Notes: generated from the sequence alone by a model not told the origin. A DNA stretch of 64,000 nucleotides from Metridium senile (GCA_949775045.1 OX459100.1:6609462-6673461), one strand, 5' to 3'; numbered from the stretch's first letter, positions 42,701 to 51,660 are shown. A program made the numbers and translations.

Positions 42701-45700
42701 TGACATTGATCATCAATGACAATAGAAGGTATACAATCAACCCATTAGCTAAGTGTAAAAGAACCCCATTTGGGGGGGGGGGGGGGGGGGGGGGAGGAGG
42801 GTGGGATTAATGGGTTCGATTAAGTAATGATGATGACGATGTTAAAAATGAGGGCAATCTACAAAGATGATAATAATGACAACAATGACGATAGTAGTGG
42901 TGATGATAGAAATGATAATACTAAGCGAGGAATAAAGGAATCGAGAACCCGAGTCTTAAAACGGGCTTCAATGTTGTTGTTTTTTTCTTGGGTCGCAAAA
43001 CGCCGTCTAGTCGTCACCGCGCATGCGTATGGTCACAACGCATGCGTAGACTGGCCAATACGAGCACATGGATATTTGATTCGTCGAAGGATTGATTTCT
43101 AGGTGGAATATTCTCATATTTTATGCGCTCACTCCACATGATTCGCAGTAGAATTACACTTAAGTTTATGTCGAATGTTTTCGGAAAGGGTCACTGTGAA
43201 TTTTAATAAAGATCATGCAATTTACGGGCTAAATAAGCGAGCCAACTTATTATGATGGAATTTATCGAGAAATCGTCCCTGCTATAAACTGATAAGAGGG
43301 TCCTGAAGGGGTAAATTGGGAATTGGGATTTGCCTTTTTTCGAGGCTGGGAATTGGGATTTGCCCATTGGGATTGGGATTTGTCCATTGGGATTGGGATT
43401 TGTCCATAGGATTTGGCTATTTCTTGTCCATTCGTTTTCTCTTTAGATGCTAAAATAATGTTTTAAATTGAGTAATTTGCAACATTTTACGTCGTTTTAG
43501 TAGACTAGAAGAGAAAATCGAACTATCTTGGGCTTCCTGTGGTTAGTATTCAATTTGGGCTTCCTGTGGTTAATGTTTGGGCTTCCTGTGGTTAATGTTT
43601 GGGCTTCCTGTGGTAATTGGGATTTTGATAAAAAATTGATTGGGAATTGGGATTGGATACCCCCCTTCAGGACCCTCTGATAATGCTATGGAATTGATTC
43701 ACAACCAGTTACAAAGGACGAAGCTGTTACTACTGGATATTTAACTGTATTGTAAGCATTCTTAGAGAGTACGATACAGCGCACTAGAAGTGAAGACAAG
43801 AACAGTAGTGATGTTTAAGGTAAATATTTTGCTTCTTGTAATTATTTCTTTTATATTTTTGATTAAAATAACGAGTTTATCTGTCAATAGTTTAATTTTA
43901 TTGACTATACTATTAGCTCGTACAAGCTTCAGATCCGCGATTGATTGGCGATTGCCGGGCGCTTAGCTTCTCGGCAAAGAACAACAAACTTATACGCAAA
44001 ACTTTTAAGTTTAAACTTAATCGCTTCAACCTATTATCTAGCAGTTGAACGATGAAAGTAATATTTCTTTGTTTATAATATGTCAGATAACGTGACCGAT
44101 TTTAAACATCAAGGTCAAGCTCGACAACAACAAATATAAAACAGCTGAAATCAGCCTCTCTGAAAACTACATCCAACAGCCTAAATTAAATCGCCTCAAA
44201 TATAACACCAATTGCTTTAGTGACTAGTATCTATCTTGCTTTTTCTTGCGTTTATTTTGCAAGAACAACTTTTATAATAACACTGTTTCTAGACAGTCTT
44301 TGAGCTCGCATGTATAACTGCACGAACCGAACATCGATATCCAGGTAAAAGCAGTACAGGCAAGCGGATCACGGACTGAAGGAACGGACCAAACAGAAAA
44401 GGAGGACGACTAAAAAAATAACTTTTTTTTCGCTTCAAATCATCTCAAGCTAATCCAAGAAAATGATTACATAATCGTAATGAAGCCCGAGTTCACGCAG
44501 TTATGCGTCTAGTTTTATCATGCATTATCTCTGTTTTTCAACTTTTATTATAATTACCATCATACCTGTTTTGCATATCACTCCAGCCCTATTATTTTCC
44601 GTACACGTTTCTTGACCCCAATTAAGACTTGAGCATTCCGATAAACTAGTCTCATATCCTCTGCAAGAACTTCTAGTAAACCATACATCACTGTCACCAC
44701 TGAATCCTTTGAGAACTGCAGAAACTCCACCATTGAAGCCTGCCATTTTACAAACAACATTAGCAGTTTTCTTATTCCATTGTCTACTACAGATCGTTTT
44801 CCACTGGTTATAGTATCGTACTTCTACCATCCCCATACCAGCACTAGGATTGGTTAGACGTATTGCTATATTAGGCGAGCCTTTAAGGAAAAAATGAATT
44901 CGAATTTAACAATTAAAAATCATAATGATGATGGTGATGATAACATAATAGTAATTCATAAAATAATATTGATGGTAATAGCCATGCAATAGACCTTATA
45001 CGGTTCTCGTCCACAACCTCAGCCTCTGTAATATATTCTTGACAATCTGTCTACAGCTCGCGGGAATTTAAGGAGGGTCCTCAAGGGGTAAAATGGGAGC
45101 TGGGATTATTTTTGACTGGGAAAATGATATTGAATACACTGGGACTGGGATTTACCAATAAAAAAACAACAATAGAAAATGGGAATGGAATTGAAAACTT
45201 GAGCAAAACTGATGGGATTATGTGATTTTTGACTGGGATTTGGTCCCAATATAAACTGGGAAATGTGATTCAGATCCCCCCTTCAGGACCCTCTTTAAGG
45301 AATGTACACATTATCAAACAATTGAAAGACTTCAAAAAGCCACGGGCTTTAGTCATTGTAAAGCATAACTTACACTCTATATATTGAGGCTGAGAACTGT
45401 GGAAAGGTCGGCTATTCAACGATTTAACCATTTCATTTACCTTTTGGTAGACACACCACACCAACATCTTCATTGGGACTACAGTTATTTACTCCCCATT
45501 TGCGATGGCAGCATTTAGCAATGGAATCCTCATCTCCATTGCATCGTACATCATCCAGCCAAATCTTACCATTCCCTCTTCCAAAACTCCTTTTATAAGC
45601 AAGAGCTTTTTGATAACCCAATATTTTACAGACAACATCAGCGTTAGTCTGTGTCCAACCATTGTTACAGATAGTTCCCCATTGGCTGTTATACTCTATT

Positions 45701-48143
45701 TCTACTCGCCCTTCGTTGGGGTACTTTCCATTGGAAAGCTGAATTTGAATCGGAGGCGAAGCTGTGGCTATAGAAAGACGATAGAATTTTAAGTCTCTTA
45801 ACTTTGTAGTTCTTTGCAGTGAATTTGGCTTGATGCAATTAACGTTGTTTGGTTGCAAGGAGATGCTTTTCTGATGGACACTTTAAACAATCTTTATGTT
45901 CAGAAAATATCATGAAATTCTCGACTACTTTTGACTTTGACTTCATAGTAAAGTGCAGTATACTTTGTTACCGCTCTCCCTCCCCCAAACGATTCCATAA
46001 CCGCGCCCCCTCCTCCTCCTCAACCATCCCTATAAAGGCGGCATAATCACTGCACTTGAGAACAGGACTTATTGCTTCGATGTGATACTGGCCATCTTAG
46101 ATTGAGCATTCAGAATAACTTAGACGGCGAGCAGTCCCTACTTTTCCGAAAGAAAATGTGAACTTTAATAAAAATTTCAAAAGAAAATTTTAACTTAATA
46201 AAACGAGCGAGCGGGGATTAGGGGCGAGTAACTAAGCTAGCTGACAATTTCATGGTTTTCACAGTCTTTTCCGTTTATAGAATGCCATGGTTTAATACTA
46301 AACATTTTATGGAACATTTTATGGAACTTCCCATTTTGATCGAGGAAGCCGACTAGGCGAGGGATGTTCTAAATTGTTGGAATAGCTGTTTTTAATAGAA
46401 TTGTGGTACCTAGCTAAGATTTTAAAGGGAACGTCCGTTTTTGGTCGAGTAAGACTCAGGCATAGATAATTCCAAAATCGTTATACCATCTGATCGAAGG
46501 TTATACTCGTTATCAGAGTTTTTTTATGAAACGACCGTTTTTGGTCGAGTAAGACTAGGCATAAGGATATTTGGTATTAGTGCTGATGCTTGGTTAAGCT
46601 TTCGTCGTGCTTCAGCTTTAATTAGACGTTATCCTAGTCTTTATGTTTCGGCTTTTACAAATAAAGGCCAACAGTGATTCGCCGACAAAGAAAACGACAG
46701 ATCGAAATTGTTCTTAATATTAGTATTGTTGCCAGAAATAAACCAGAAGCCAGAAATGGCTAGTTTTAGAGATTCGTGCATGTGTTGTCAATTAAAGTTT
46801 TTCGTCTACAAAAAATATGATGAAATCGGAAATAACAATCTATGCATATAACTGTATCTATGTATGTAAAATATTAAACAAAATTAGTGTCTTAGTTGTC
46901 TATATATAAAGTATATGTTTTCATAAGGTAATTACTGCACCAAACACATGTATCCTTGACTGATCGAAAGTTTGTGCTGAACAAAACTGGAAGAGCAGAG
47001 GAAACGTTTGAAAAGAAGAATGAAATGGAACACATATTAATCTTTTAAACTAGTTCATTGACTACTAAAGGACTTCCGTTTATGTTTTGGCTCGTGTTTG
47101 CTGAACAGAACAGGAAGAGCAGAGGAAACGTTAGAAAAGAAGAAGGAAATGGAAAGTTAATTGACTACTAAAATACTTTTTCTTTATGTTTTGGCTTGTA
47201 TTTTTACAAATAAAGACTACCAGTCAGATTCGCCGACAGAGAAACTTGACCAAAATTGTTCTTAAATATTACTGAGTATTGTTATCAGAAATACACCAGA
47301 AAGATACGTATTATAAGGATACGGTCCACGTTCGCGGGATGCTTTCGTGTGAACACTGGCCTCCGTGCCTCTAGAGAGTTGACTCTCTCAATTTATGAAT
47401 CGGATATAAAAAATCTAACTGTATCTATATATGTAAAACATTAAGCAAAATAAATGTCTTAGCTGGACATGTCTACATAAAGTAAGTTTCCATAAAAAGC
47501 TAATAATTGCACCAAAGACATGTATCTTTGATATCGAAAGTTTGCGCTGAACAAACAAGGAAGAGCAGGGGAAACGCTTGAAATGAAGAGTGAAAACGAA
47601 TAAATAATCTTTTAACTAGTTCATTGACTACTAAAAGACTTAATAAAAATAACTATCATGCAGAAATCACGTATTTTGATTGATTGAGGCGCGTGTTTTA
47701 TGAGAGCACACACGTTTGCATGCTGATCAAACATGTCAATTTGTAGTTTAGAATTTGCGGTTGTGTACAGACACAAACCACACACACACACAAAGAAAAC
47801 TTCTAAAAGAGAAGCACGACGCAAAGCGATGTTGGTTCTAAACACTTCTCTCGGGTTCGTCCAGCCTCCACGTGCTTTAGAACTGCACCCACCAAGAGCG
47901 ATCGTTTATTTCTTGAGTATTTTTTGACAAATTAATTCGTTTGTATGTCTCTGCCATTGCGTGTTAAATTGGGAGTCAGCACAATTCTAGATAAAATATT
48001 GTAATGGCTCAAGTGGACCATGTACGTTTTGACAGGTCAAAGTATTACCTTAAATAATATTTGTTTTATTCACACTTACTTTGAGCATTCGTTGAGTGTC
48101 TTGAAATCAGGAACACACCTAAAACAACTACAAATGGCTCCAT
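30608..48143 (-). CDS. Multi-SRCR type I membrane receptor, complete, 12 exons, 963 residues
   Basis: Exons by position: 48080-48143, 45441-45767, 44566-44880, 42370-42690, 41636-41938, 40803-41120, 39915-40241, 37664-37978, 33565-33664, 32432-32696, 31652-31712, 30608-30783. All junctions are GT-AG and all eleven agree in phase; the sum is 2892 nt. Domains: signal peptide 1-21, seven scavenger-receptor Cys-rich domains (22-763, one exon each, phase 1-1), an FN3-like juxtamembrane region (about 764-905), a transmembrane helix (about 917-938) and a 25-residue basic tail. Six domains have the six Cys of group A (LGY in place of the extra Cys of group B); the third has four. SRCR receptors of this build bind microbial or endogenous polyanions at the cell surface. 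An immune or cell-recognition role is an inference, and the tail shows no Tyr-based signalling motif. Introns contain a LINE, MITEs and an antisense gene. Additional exons cannot be excluded. Confidence 0.85.
31105..31370. mobile_element. TA-type MITE (family B), in receptor intron 11
   Basis: Left TACACCTGTTGTAAAAATCG then GCTTGCAAAGGATGTCGG; right CCTTTGCAGGCTTCACAGTG. The interior resembles the complete copy at 26377-26674 but inverted (CATAGCATATTTTGGTTGTA there, TACAACCAAAATATGCTATG here). The right terminal inverted repeat is cut off by the SINE at 31372. Confidence 0.7.
31372..31612 (+). mobile_element. tRNA-derived SINE
   Basis: A tRNA-like head GGGATGGCACAGTTGGGTAG (A box) with CGAGTTCGATTCCCAG (B box) about 40 bp later. 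A body follows with an inverted AAGATCAGCTTCGGCTGAAG segment, and the tail is TACTATTCTTTACTATACTA. It lies in intron 11 of the SRCR receptor gene, inserted into or next to a TA-type MITE. Confidence 0.65.
31652..31712 (-). CDS. SRCR receptor exon 11
   Basis: Acceptor TTATTTCAG, then ENVYGHPALLAFKTASANLK and one base, then donor GTAAGT. It completes the last strand of the FN3-like region. A partial copy of its acceptor and 5' end lies at 31752-31817. Confidence 0.7.
31687..31817. repeat. 65-bp tandem duplication covering part of receptor exon 11
   Basis: AAAGCTGGGTGTCCATAGAC... (31687-31751) is repeated as AAAGCTGAGTGTCCATAGAC... (31752-31817). The duplicate repeats the acceptor and the first codons of exon 11 but has no donor. 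Confidence 0.8.
32432..32696 (-). CDS. SRCR receptor exon 10 (FN3-like juxtamembrane domain)
   Basis: TLQIVIKKTSEDFIFDPRNP, then AYIAAEIKVTNRTNRFVIGD and YHNAPLQPGVVYFVFVRIAT. The AAE, IGDD, N-x-PL-x-G-x-x-Y-x-V-F-V-R pattern is typical of the membrane-proximal region of receptor phosphatases and related FN3 receptors. Acceptor TTCTACAG, donor GTAAGT, phase 0. Confidence 0.8.
32931..33109. mobile_element. MITE with CTCCTCCGCAGGC-type termini, copy 1
   Basis: Termini AGCTTCCTCCGCAGGC and GCCTGCGGAGGAGGCT. It is flanked by a 10-bp direct repeat CTTGTACCCT (32921-32930 and 33110-33119). The target duplication length points to a Mutator-like family. It lies in receptor intron 9. Confidence 0.85.
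33565..33664 (-). CDS. SRCR receptor exon 9 (start of FN3-like region)
   Basis: Acceptor TTGTCTTGCAG, then DAPTVLINDFDAVKSTTAIL and VFPNATIDFYLN, then donor GTAGGT in phase 2. AG plus C of exon 10 codes Ser. Too short to appear in a length-filtered frame list. Confidence 0.7.
33838..33865. repeat. (ATC)n microsatellite
   Basis: About nine ATC units in receptor intron 8. A related impure CATCAT tract occurs at 34105-34142. Confidence 0.8.
34250..34965. repeat. Two adjacent two-copy duplications
   Basis: Block one: GATTATTTCTAAAAGTTGCG through ACGGCAGTTTCGGGCAAAAC, at 34268-34400 and again at 34479-34604. Block two: TTTCATTTACCACGTGAAAT through GCTAATGTACCATGT, at 34674-34757 and again at 34870-34954. 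Non-coding, in receptor intron 8. Confidence 0.75.
35566..36058 (+). promoter_or_regulatory. Two CArG boxes, two CRE sites and TATA-like box upstream of basic-protein gene 3
   Basis: TGACGTCA lies at 35566-35573 and 36024-36031. CCATATATGG is at 35626-35635 and CCATATAAGG at 35964-35973, both SRF consensus. ATAAAAGG at 36051-36058 is 76 bp before the ATG at 36127. The proximal CArG, CRE, ATAAAA order is the same as before gene 1. Confidence 0.7.
36127..36852 (+). CDS. Basic Lys/Ser-rich protein gene 3, nested in a receptor intron
   Basis: Single-exon gene of 241 residues starting at ATG 36127 (AAAACAATGG). The N-terminus MERSSSKTRKSTRVKMAAKG matches gene 1. The middle is a low-complexity Lys/Ser/Thr/Gln region. 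The conserved half is RRRNGCSQVGMFLRSAPTSP, SSKLSPASSPEP, SASPVGRRRAFF and RRDALCNKTDKFANERVAVR, ending VLWKKF. SPxxSP clusters are possible kinase targets. There is no signal peptide or membrane segment. AATAAA at 37167-37172 may end the transcript. The gene lies antisense inside intron 8 of the SRCR receptor. I recognise no known family; a nuclear or chromatin-associated role is only suggested by charge. Confidence 0.8.
   Translation: MERSSSKTRKSTRVKMAAKGPSASVATSGKAAPENTSPESYNSKMRRKTTAKPKSRNTKQQSKQSTVSPKTSSLKKETKQQKTKKESVMKKTADPKLDSKPKAIAIPVIQEEEEPRPQNSEKKKSKQTKRKSFAKTENDSRSAESLSPMSLSPLNGRRRNGCSQVGMFLRSAPTSPSSKLSPASSPEPKCHSASPVGRRRAFFNEDVKEWEATEKRRDALCNKTDKFANERVAVRVLWKKF
37243..37409. mobile_element. 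MITE with CTCCTCCGCAGGC-type termini, copy 2
   Basis: Termini TAGCCTCCTCCGCAGGC and GCCTGCGGAGGAGGCTA, flanked by a 9-bp duplication GTCTAAATG (37234-37242 and 37410-37418). It is inserted into the dispersed repeat whose intact copy is at 20185-20257. Confidence 0.85.
37664..37978 (-). CDS. SRCR receptor exon 8 (SRCR domain 7)
   Basis: GRVGIRFGNVWGTLCNKYL, AKVICRMLGY, WLSKLGCNGTERSIDKC and NDVAITCK hold six Cys. Acceptor CATTAACAG, donor GTAAGA. The last base joins CT of exon 9 to code Ala. Confidence 0.85.
38040..39605 (-). mobile_element. 5'-truncated LINE in receptor intron 7
   Basis: Same orientation as the host gene. The coding part ends at 38203. About 160 bp of 3'UTR follows, ending in a CCTTAT-type short repeat (38042-38058) as in L2/CR1-like LINEs. 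The 5' end is cut at about 39605, so endonuclease and upstream regions are absent. Confidence 0.8.
38203..39605 (-). pseudogene. LINE reverse transcriptase (5'-truncated)
   Basis: The frame runs from about 39605 through NEWKSAKVTPIFKKG and NNYRPISVIPTVSKLFEKII. FIDLQKAFDTIDHGILLDKL (first catalytic Asp), CGVPQGSNLGPLLFLLYIND, MFADDTSFCI (catalytic DD) and LGVTIDKNLNWSEHI follow, with the LINE C-terminal domain to TAA at 38203. About 465 residues are intact, which suggests recent insertion. No endonuclease remains. CR1/L2-like by general motif character; the exact clade is not determined. Confidence 0.85.
39915..40241 (-). CDS. SRCR receptor exon 7 (SRCR domain 6)
   Basis: GRVEINYKGLWDPVCGDKW, SHVVCRMRGY, WVSEVECRGNERIISQC and HAGVLCY hold six Cys. 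Acceptor GATATTAG, donor GTACCT. Confidence 0.85.
40495..40690. repeat. Dispersed repeat, related to 20575-20800
   Basis: ACCAAAATTGTCAAGATAAA and GATTTCTTTTGTAAATTTCT match the copy upstream of basic-protein gene 1. It lies in receptor intron 6. Confidence 0.55.
40803..41120 (-). CDS. SRCR receptor exon 6 (SRCR domain 5)
   Basis: GRVEVRYYGVWGTVCINNW, AHVICHMLGY, LLRDVSCRGSETSLERC and NDVEVRC hold six Cys. Acceptor AATCTAG, donor GTGAGC. Confidence 0.85.
41235..41398. repeat. (AATCA)n microsatellite
   Basis: About 32 perfect 5-bp units in receptor intron 5. The reading frame Asn-Gln-Ile-Lys-Ser across it is spurious. Confidence 0.97.
41636..41938 (-). CDS. SRCR receptor exon 5 (SRCR domain 4)
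   Basis: GRVEIQSHGVWGHVCGNDW, ALVVCRMLSY, IWLSSVKCKGNENDLLDC and YATAICH hold six Cys. Acceptor ATATAG, donor GTAGAG, phase 1-1. Confidence 0.85.
41984..42303. mobile_element. MITE with GACTCCGGAGAAAAAGTACC-type termini and repeated ACCCCTAAGAGATACC
   Basis: Ends AGACTCCGGAGAAAAAGTAC then CGGGGATG, and CATCCCCGGTACTTTTTCCC then CGGAGTC. Inside, CCTAAGAGATAC or CCTAAAAGATAC occurs about five times. Its plan is like the CCCTAAAAGG elements at 30 and 49 kb. A C homopolymer (42305-42329) abuts it, next to receptor exon 4. Confidence 0.75.
42370..42690 (-). CDS. SRCR receptor exon 4 (SRCR domain 3, Cys-depleted)
   Basis: GRLLVKYFGSWELVIHDYF, ANIMCRMMGY, FWTNCNGREQSIEDC and SYGSWVICK. Only four Cys remain. 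The two that pair in group A domains (in the usual WGTVC position and before the final strand) are both absent. Acceptor CCATTCTAG, donor GTAATA. Confidence 0.8.
42772..42794. repeat. G homopolymer
   Basis: A 23-base G run in receptor intron 3. Similar runs are at 30273-30294 (G), 42305-42329 (C), 50326-50357 (C) and 62285-62302 (C). Their true lengths are uncertain. Confidence 0.8.
43296..43677. mobile_element. MITE with GAGGGTCCTGAAGGGG termini, copy 1
   Basis: Ends GAGGGTCCTGAAGGGG and CCCCCCTTCAGGACCCTC, with TGATAA on both sides. The interior is made of TTGGGATTGGGATTTG repeats and four copies of TGGGCTTCCTGTGGTTA. It lies in receptor intron 3. Confidence 0.7.
44566..44880 (-). CDS. SRCR receptor exon 3 (SRCR domain 2)
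   Basis: MVEVRYYNQWKTICSRQW, ANVVCKMAGF, RSSCRGYETSLSEC and RAGVICK carry six Cys in the group A pattern. Acceptor CCTTAAAG, donor GTATGA. Confidence 0.85.
45073..45293. mobile_element. MITE with GAGGGTCCTGAAGGGG termini, copy 2
   Basis: Ends GAGGGTCCTCAAGGGG and CCCCCCTTCAGGACCCTC, flanked by TTTAAG on both sides. The interior is GGGA-rich like copy 1 but without the GGGCTTCCTGTG repeats. It lies in receptor intron 2. Confidence 0.7.
45441..45767 (-). CDS. SRCR receptor exon 2 (SRCR domain 1)
   Basis: Core signatures are GRVEIEYNSQWGTICNNGW, ADVVCKILGY, IWLDDVRCNG and EDVGVVC. There are six canonical Cys plus one extra adjacent Cys (KCC). Acceptor TTCTATAG, donor GTAAAT, phase 1-1. Confidence 0.85.
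46835..47640. repeat. Two-copy duplication in receptor intron 1
   Basis: Sequence around 46850-47070 recurs at about 47415-47635 (CTGTATCTATGTATGTAAAA, CACCAAACACATGTATC, GGAAGAGCAGAGGAAACG, CTAGTTCATTGACTACTAAA). A third partial copy of the last two blocks is at 47109-47170. Non-coding. Confidence 0.75.
48080..48143 (-). CDS. SRCR receptor exon 1 (signal peptide)
   Basis: MEPFVVVLGVFLISRHSTNA plus Gln and one base, then a GTAAGT donor (phase 1). A single base (A) joins CC of the next exon to make Thr. Cleavage is plausible after STNA or NAQ. Confidence 0.75.
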
Positions 48144-48249
48144 ATTGATTCTCGTTAGACTTCAATGTTCGCAAGTGTCAGCATAAGTAATATGAATCGA
48201 GCATAAATCAAAGTTATGGTTTTATCTCGAACCATGACGGTTGCCTTTC

Positions 48250-49560
48250 ATTTTCCAATGCAGACTGACCACATCAAATATTTCCCGAGAAAGGGAGGGT
48301 AAGTCTTCTTTGGTCCATTCAATACATAACTTAACAATTTTTTCCATTAGTTTAGATAAATATATTCCCGAGAAGGGAAGGGTGAGTCTTCTTTGGTCCA
48401 TTCCGGAATACATAACTTAACAATTTTTTACATCAGTTTAGAGTTGTAAAAGGAGTAATAAAAACTTGTTTACAATTACTTGCTTGCAATGTTGTACGGT
48501 ACGGTATACAATGAAAAAAAGAAAGAAGCATTTTGCGCTCATGATTTGTACTGAACATTTTAGTCATTGACCACATGGAAACTAGCTCGTTCGTTCAGTA
48601 GAGCCAAGGATCTTTATTTGTCTTTTAGAAGATAGTACAAGTAGTAAGGACTAACTGAGGTTACAATACTGTAATGTGTAGTTTTACTGTATATATTTGA
48701 ATATTATTCGAGGTTGGGCGGGCACGTTACACTTGAAGAGAAAAAACTTTGTCTACAGCTCTTTCCTACAATTCGTCGATGACAATGGGCTGCACATAAC
48801 TTGAATATGAGGTTTTCGAATACAGAAGTCTAAGTTTAAATGAAGAGCATAGATTTCTTCATGCTAAAAGTATGGTTAATAAGTAAGGAACAAAGCCTTA
48901 TTAAAAAGGGAGCTATCCGAGATTCGGAATCTATTGCGCATATCAGAAAATCGTTTTACAACCAAATGCCACGTTTCCTGGTCAGACTTTGACCTTGCGG
49001 CTGGTATGACGTTTTACGAAGGTGCAAATAGTGCAGCTGTTTCCCCCGTGGGGGGGGGGTTTCTCCCTTAGAAAATGGATAGGGGTGCTCGACGGACCTT
49101 TTAGGGTCGAAAATAAGAGCCTCGCGTACCTTTTAGGGTCTCGAACTGGCACCGTACCTTTTAGGGTCAGTTTTCGAACTTAAGGTTATACATATTGAAC
49201 CATTTTTAAATGTTGTCGTTCCTTTTAGGGTCTGAAATCAGTATCTGAGTTAATTTATGCGTACCTCAGTTTAGGGTCATTTTCAAAACCGTCCGTCGAG
49301 CACCCCTATCCATTTTCTAAGGGAGAACCCCCCCTGTTTCCACCTACGACTTCCTTATTCAAGTGTAATGTCAGTGTTTCCCATACAGTTTCTACTACTA
49401 AGAATATTTATATATTAAAAGTATAAGTAACCTCTTTACACATAACTTAACAATTTTTTACATCAGTTTAGAGTTGTAAACAAGAGTGATCAGTAATAAA
49501 AACTTGTTTACGATTACTTGCTTGCAATGTTTTTTCCGCGTATAACAATGAAAAAATGAG
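48250..49560. repeat. Local duplications upstream of the receptor gene
   Basis: TTCCCGAGAAAGGGAGGGTA then CTTCTTTGGTCCATTC occurs at 48282-48321 and 48365-48403. CATAACTTAACAATTTTTTA then GAGTTGTAAA occurs at 48410-48450 and 49441-49480. The CCCTAAAAGG element is inserted between. No gene seen from 48144 to 51940. Confidence 0.65.
49055..49337. mobile_element. CCCTAAAAGG-repeat element, copy 2 (inverted)
   Basis: Ends GGTTTCTCCCTTAGAAAATG then GATAGGGGTGCTCGACGG, and the inverse CCGTCGAGCACCCCTATCC then CTAAGGGAGAACCCC. Six ACCTTTTAGGGTC-type motifs lie inside. It is the reverse of the element at 30285-30570. Confidence 0.75.
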
Positions 49561-49689
49561 GAGGCATTTATGGTTTAATTTGTACTGAACATTTCAGTCA
49601 TTGACCACAAACCATCTTCCGCATAATAAATATACCCTTCCCGAATTCGCATGACTGACCACGAAACAACTGTTTCCTATCAACGCTGA

Positions 49690-50030
49690 AGTGGTTAATA
49701 GATACATTCACTGTATTGAATCGAATCATTCATAGATCCACAATTTGCTTGAGTGAACATGAAACAATTGCGCAGTATTCCCACTGGAATATAGAATTTC
49801 CAACAAACAAATATATCGTAGATTTCAGAAAGATTTACCTTATTTACCGTTTTTTTCCTAACGTACTCTTAGCCGAATACCATGAAAATTTCAAGACATG
49901 CTTATAAAGTTTTCAGCAATCTATGTATATTCGTGCTGTATATTGAGAAAAAGGCATATTTGGCTTGTCGGACGTAGCAACAGTAACTAAGATAGAACAC
50001 AATGGATAGTGGATCTATAAATTGTTTCAT
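49690..50030. repeat. Dispersed duplicate of 29660-30190
   Basis: Same blocks in the same order as the 29.7-kb copy, with small indels. The short reading frame at 49716-49907 has no recognisable content. Confidence 0.7.
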
Positions 50031-50324
50031 GATCAGTGAAAAGAATTATGGAAAGGTATATTCACAACAGCTTAAAAGAAGAAAAAAACTCCGCTGGAAA
50101 GGGTATGGGTTTTGGCCTTGCATTTTTAAACGGGGTATGCATTTAACCCTAAATTGTCGTATGATCTAGGATTTTCAAAAACGGCCCTAGTTTTCATTTT
50201 TGTGGCTAGCTAGCTCGAAGAGGCTAGTAGCCACTATGTCATCGGGCATGAGTGAGTGAGTATAAGAGTGTAAGATGGTAAGAGTGTAAGTTAGCTTCCA
50301 ACCAATCAGAATCGAGTTTGACCC

Positions 50325-50357
<33 letters not shown>

Positions 50358-50359
50358 AC

Positions 50360-51660
50360 CTTTCCTCTCCCTTCCGCTACGCAGGCTAAAAATCCAAGAT
50401 GGCGGACACATTACAGAAAGCACAGAAAAAACTACTCAAAAACTATCAAAAAATGCTTATTATGAATAACAAAAGCTTCATCATTGAAGAATGGGACTAA
50501 GAGTTTGGTATGTGTGGAGTTTCAAGCTAGCAAATTACCATTTTGAGAAGGTTTTGCATCGATGATTGTGTCGCCTTTACACGATTACGACATGATCCGA
50601 ACGGACCGACTAGCGACTAGCCAATTCAAACGTGACCCGAACTCTTCTTCGGCGATTACGACATAATATTGTAAACTGGTAATATGGTAAACTGCAAAAA
50701 TTGTTTTCACATATTATAGTTCTTGTTTATATCATTTTTAGAAGAATATTGTTCAACTGAGACATTAATATGTTATTCACAAATGTTCAAATAATTTCTT
50801 TATAACAATAAGTTTTTCTATTGCCTTATTACTGTTCTTGTAATGTCATTTTTGGCAGATTTCTGTAATGACTTCTGAGATATATTAAAATATGTTTCTG
50901 ACAATTGTTTAGATTATTACTTATAGCAGTATGTTTGTAAACAAAACAAAAAAATTGTATTTACATATTATAATCACAAGCGTCAGAATCAATACTATCC
51001 TTACAAATCATAAGAACACGAATATTTCTAAAAAAATTGGTATAGTACATAAACTGTGATTGGTCAAAACCATGTGTGAAGAGAGTATCCAAACAGGCTT
51101 TACAATTTTCTACAACTACAAACTCAAATTTGATTTTGCCAAATGGGTAACTTTGGAAAACTATTCTGATAACACTTTTTGTGGCAAGCTTGCTCAAAGA
51201 GCCAAGCTATCCACTATGTCATGGTGCGTCTTAAAAGTAACAGTGTCTAACATAGAGTAGCTTTATGCATACATGTAGCTAGGCACATGCAGTCATAGAC
51301 TGCCTTTAATTGTGTGTGATATGGTACTGATCGTTTTAAATTGAAAGAAACGTTACGATAAGATACATTGTTTAAGATAAGATACATTGTTTAAGATAAC
51401 TAACCCACGTTTGCAACAAAGAGCCACACCATGCAGAAATACCACTTAAATGGTGTTCATTTTCCGATTTCTCTTGGAAAGGGTATGAATTGTTTTACTC
51501 TCGGGAGTTTTTTAAGCCAAAACTAGGTCGAGTGGTAATTTAAGGGATTTTTATAATTATTTATAATTTTGGTCTACAATAACCGAGCATGAAAAATCCA
51601 CTTTGAACAATGAAATGCGCAACATGTTACGTCATTGTCAAATCTTGTCACCAATTTAGC
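50360..51660. other. Intergenic, no gene seen
   Basis: AT-rich sequence after the C homopolymer. CCAAGATGGCGG at 50393-50404 resembles a YY1-type start-site motif, and its ATG (50398) opens a frame (MADTLQKAQKKLLKNYQKML) that stops soon after. No exon with a donor was identified. Confidence 0.35.
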
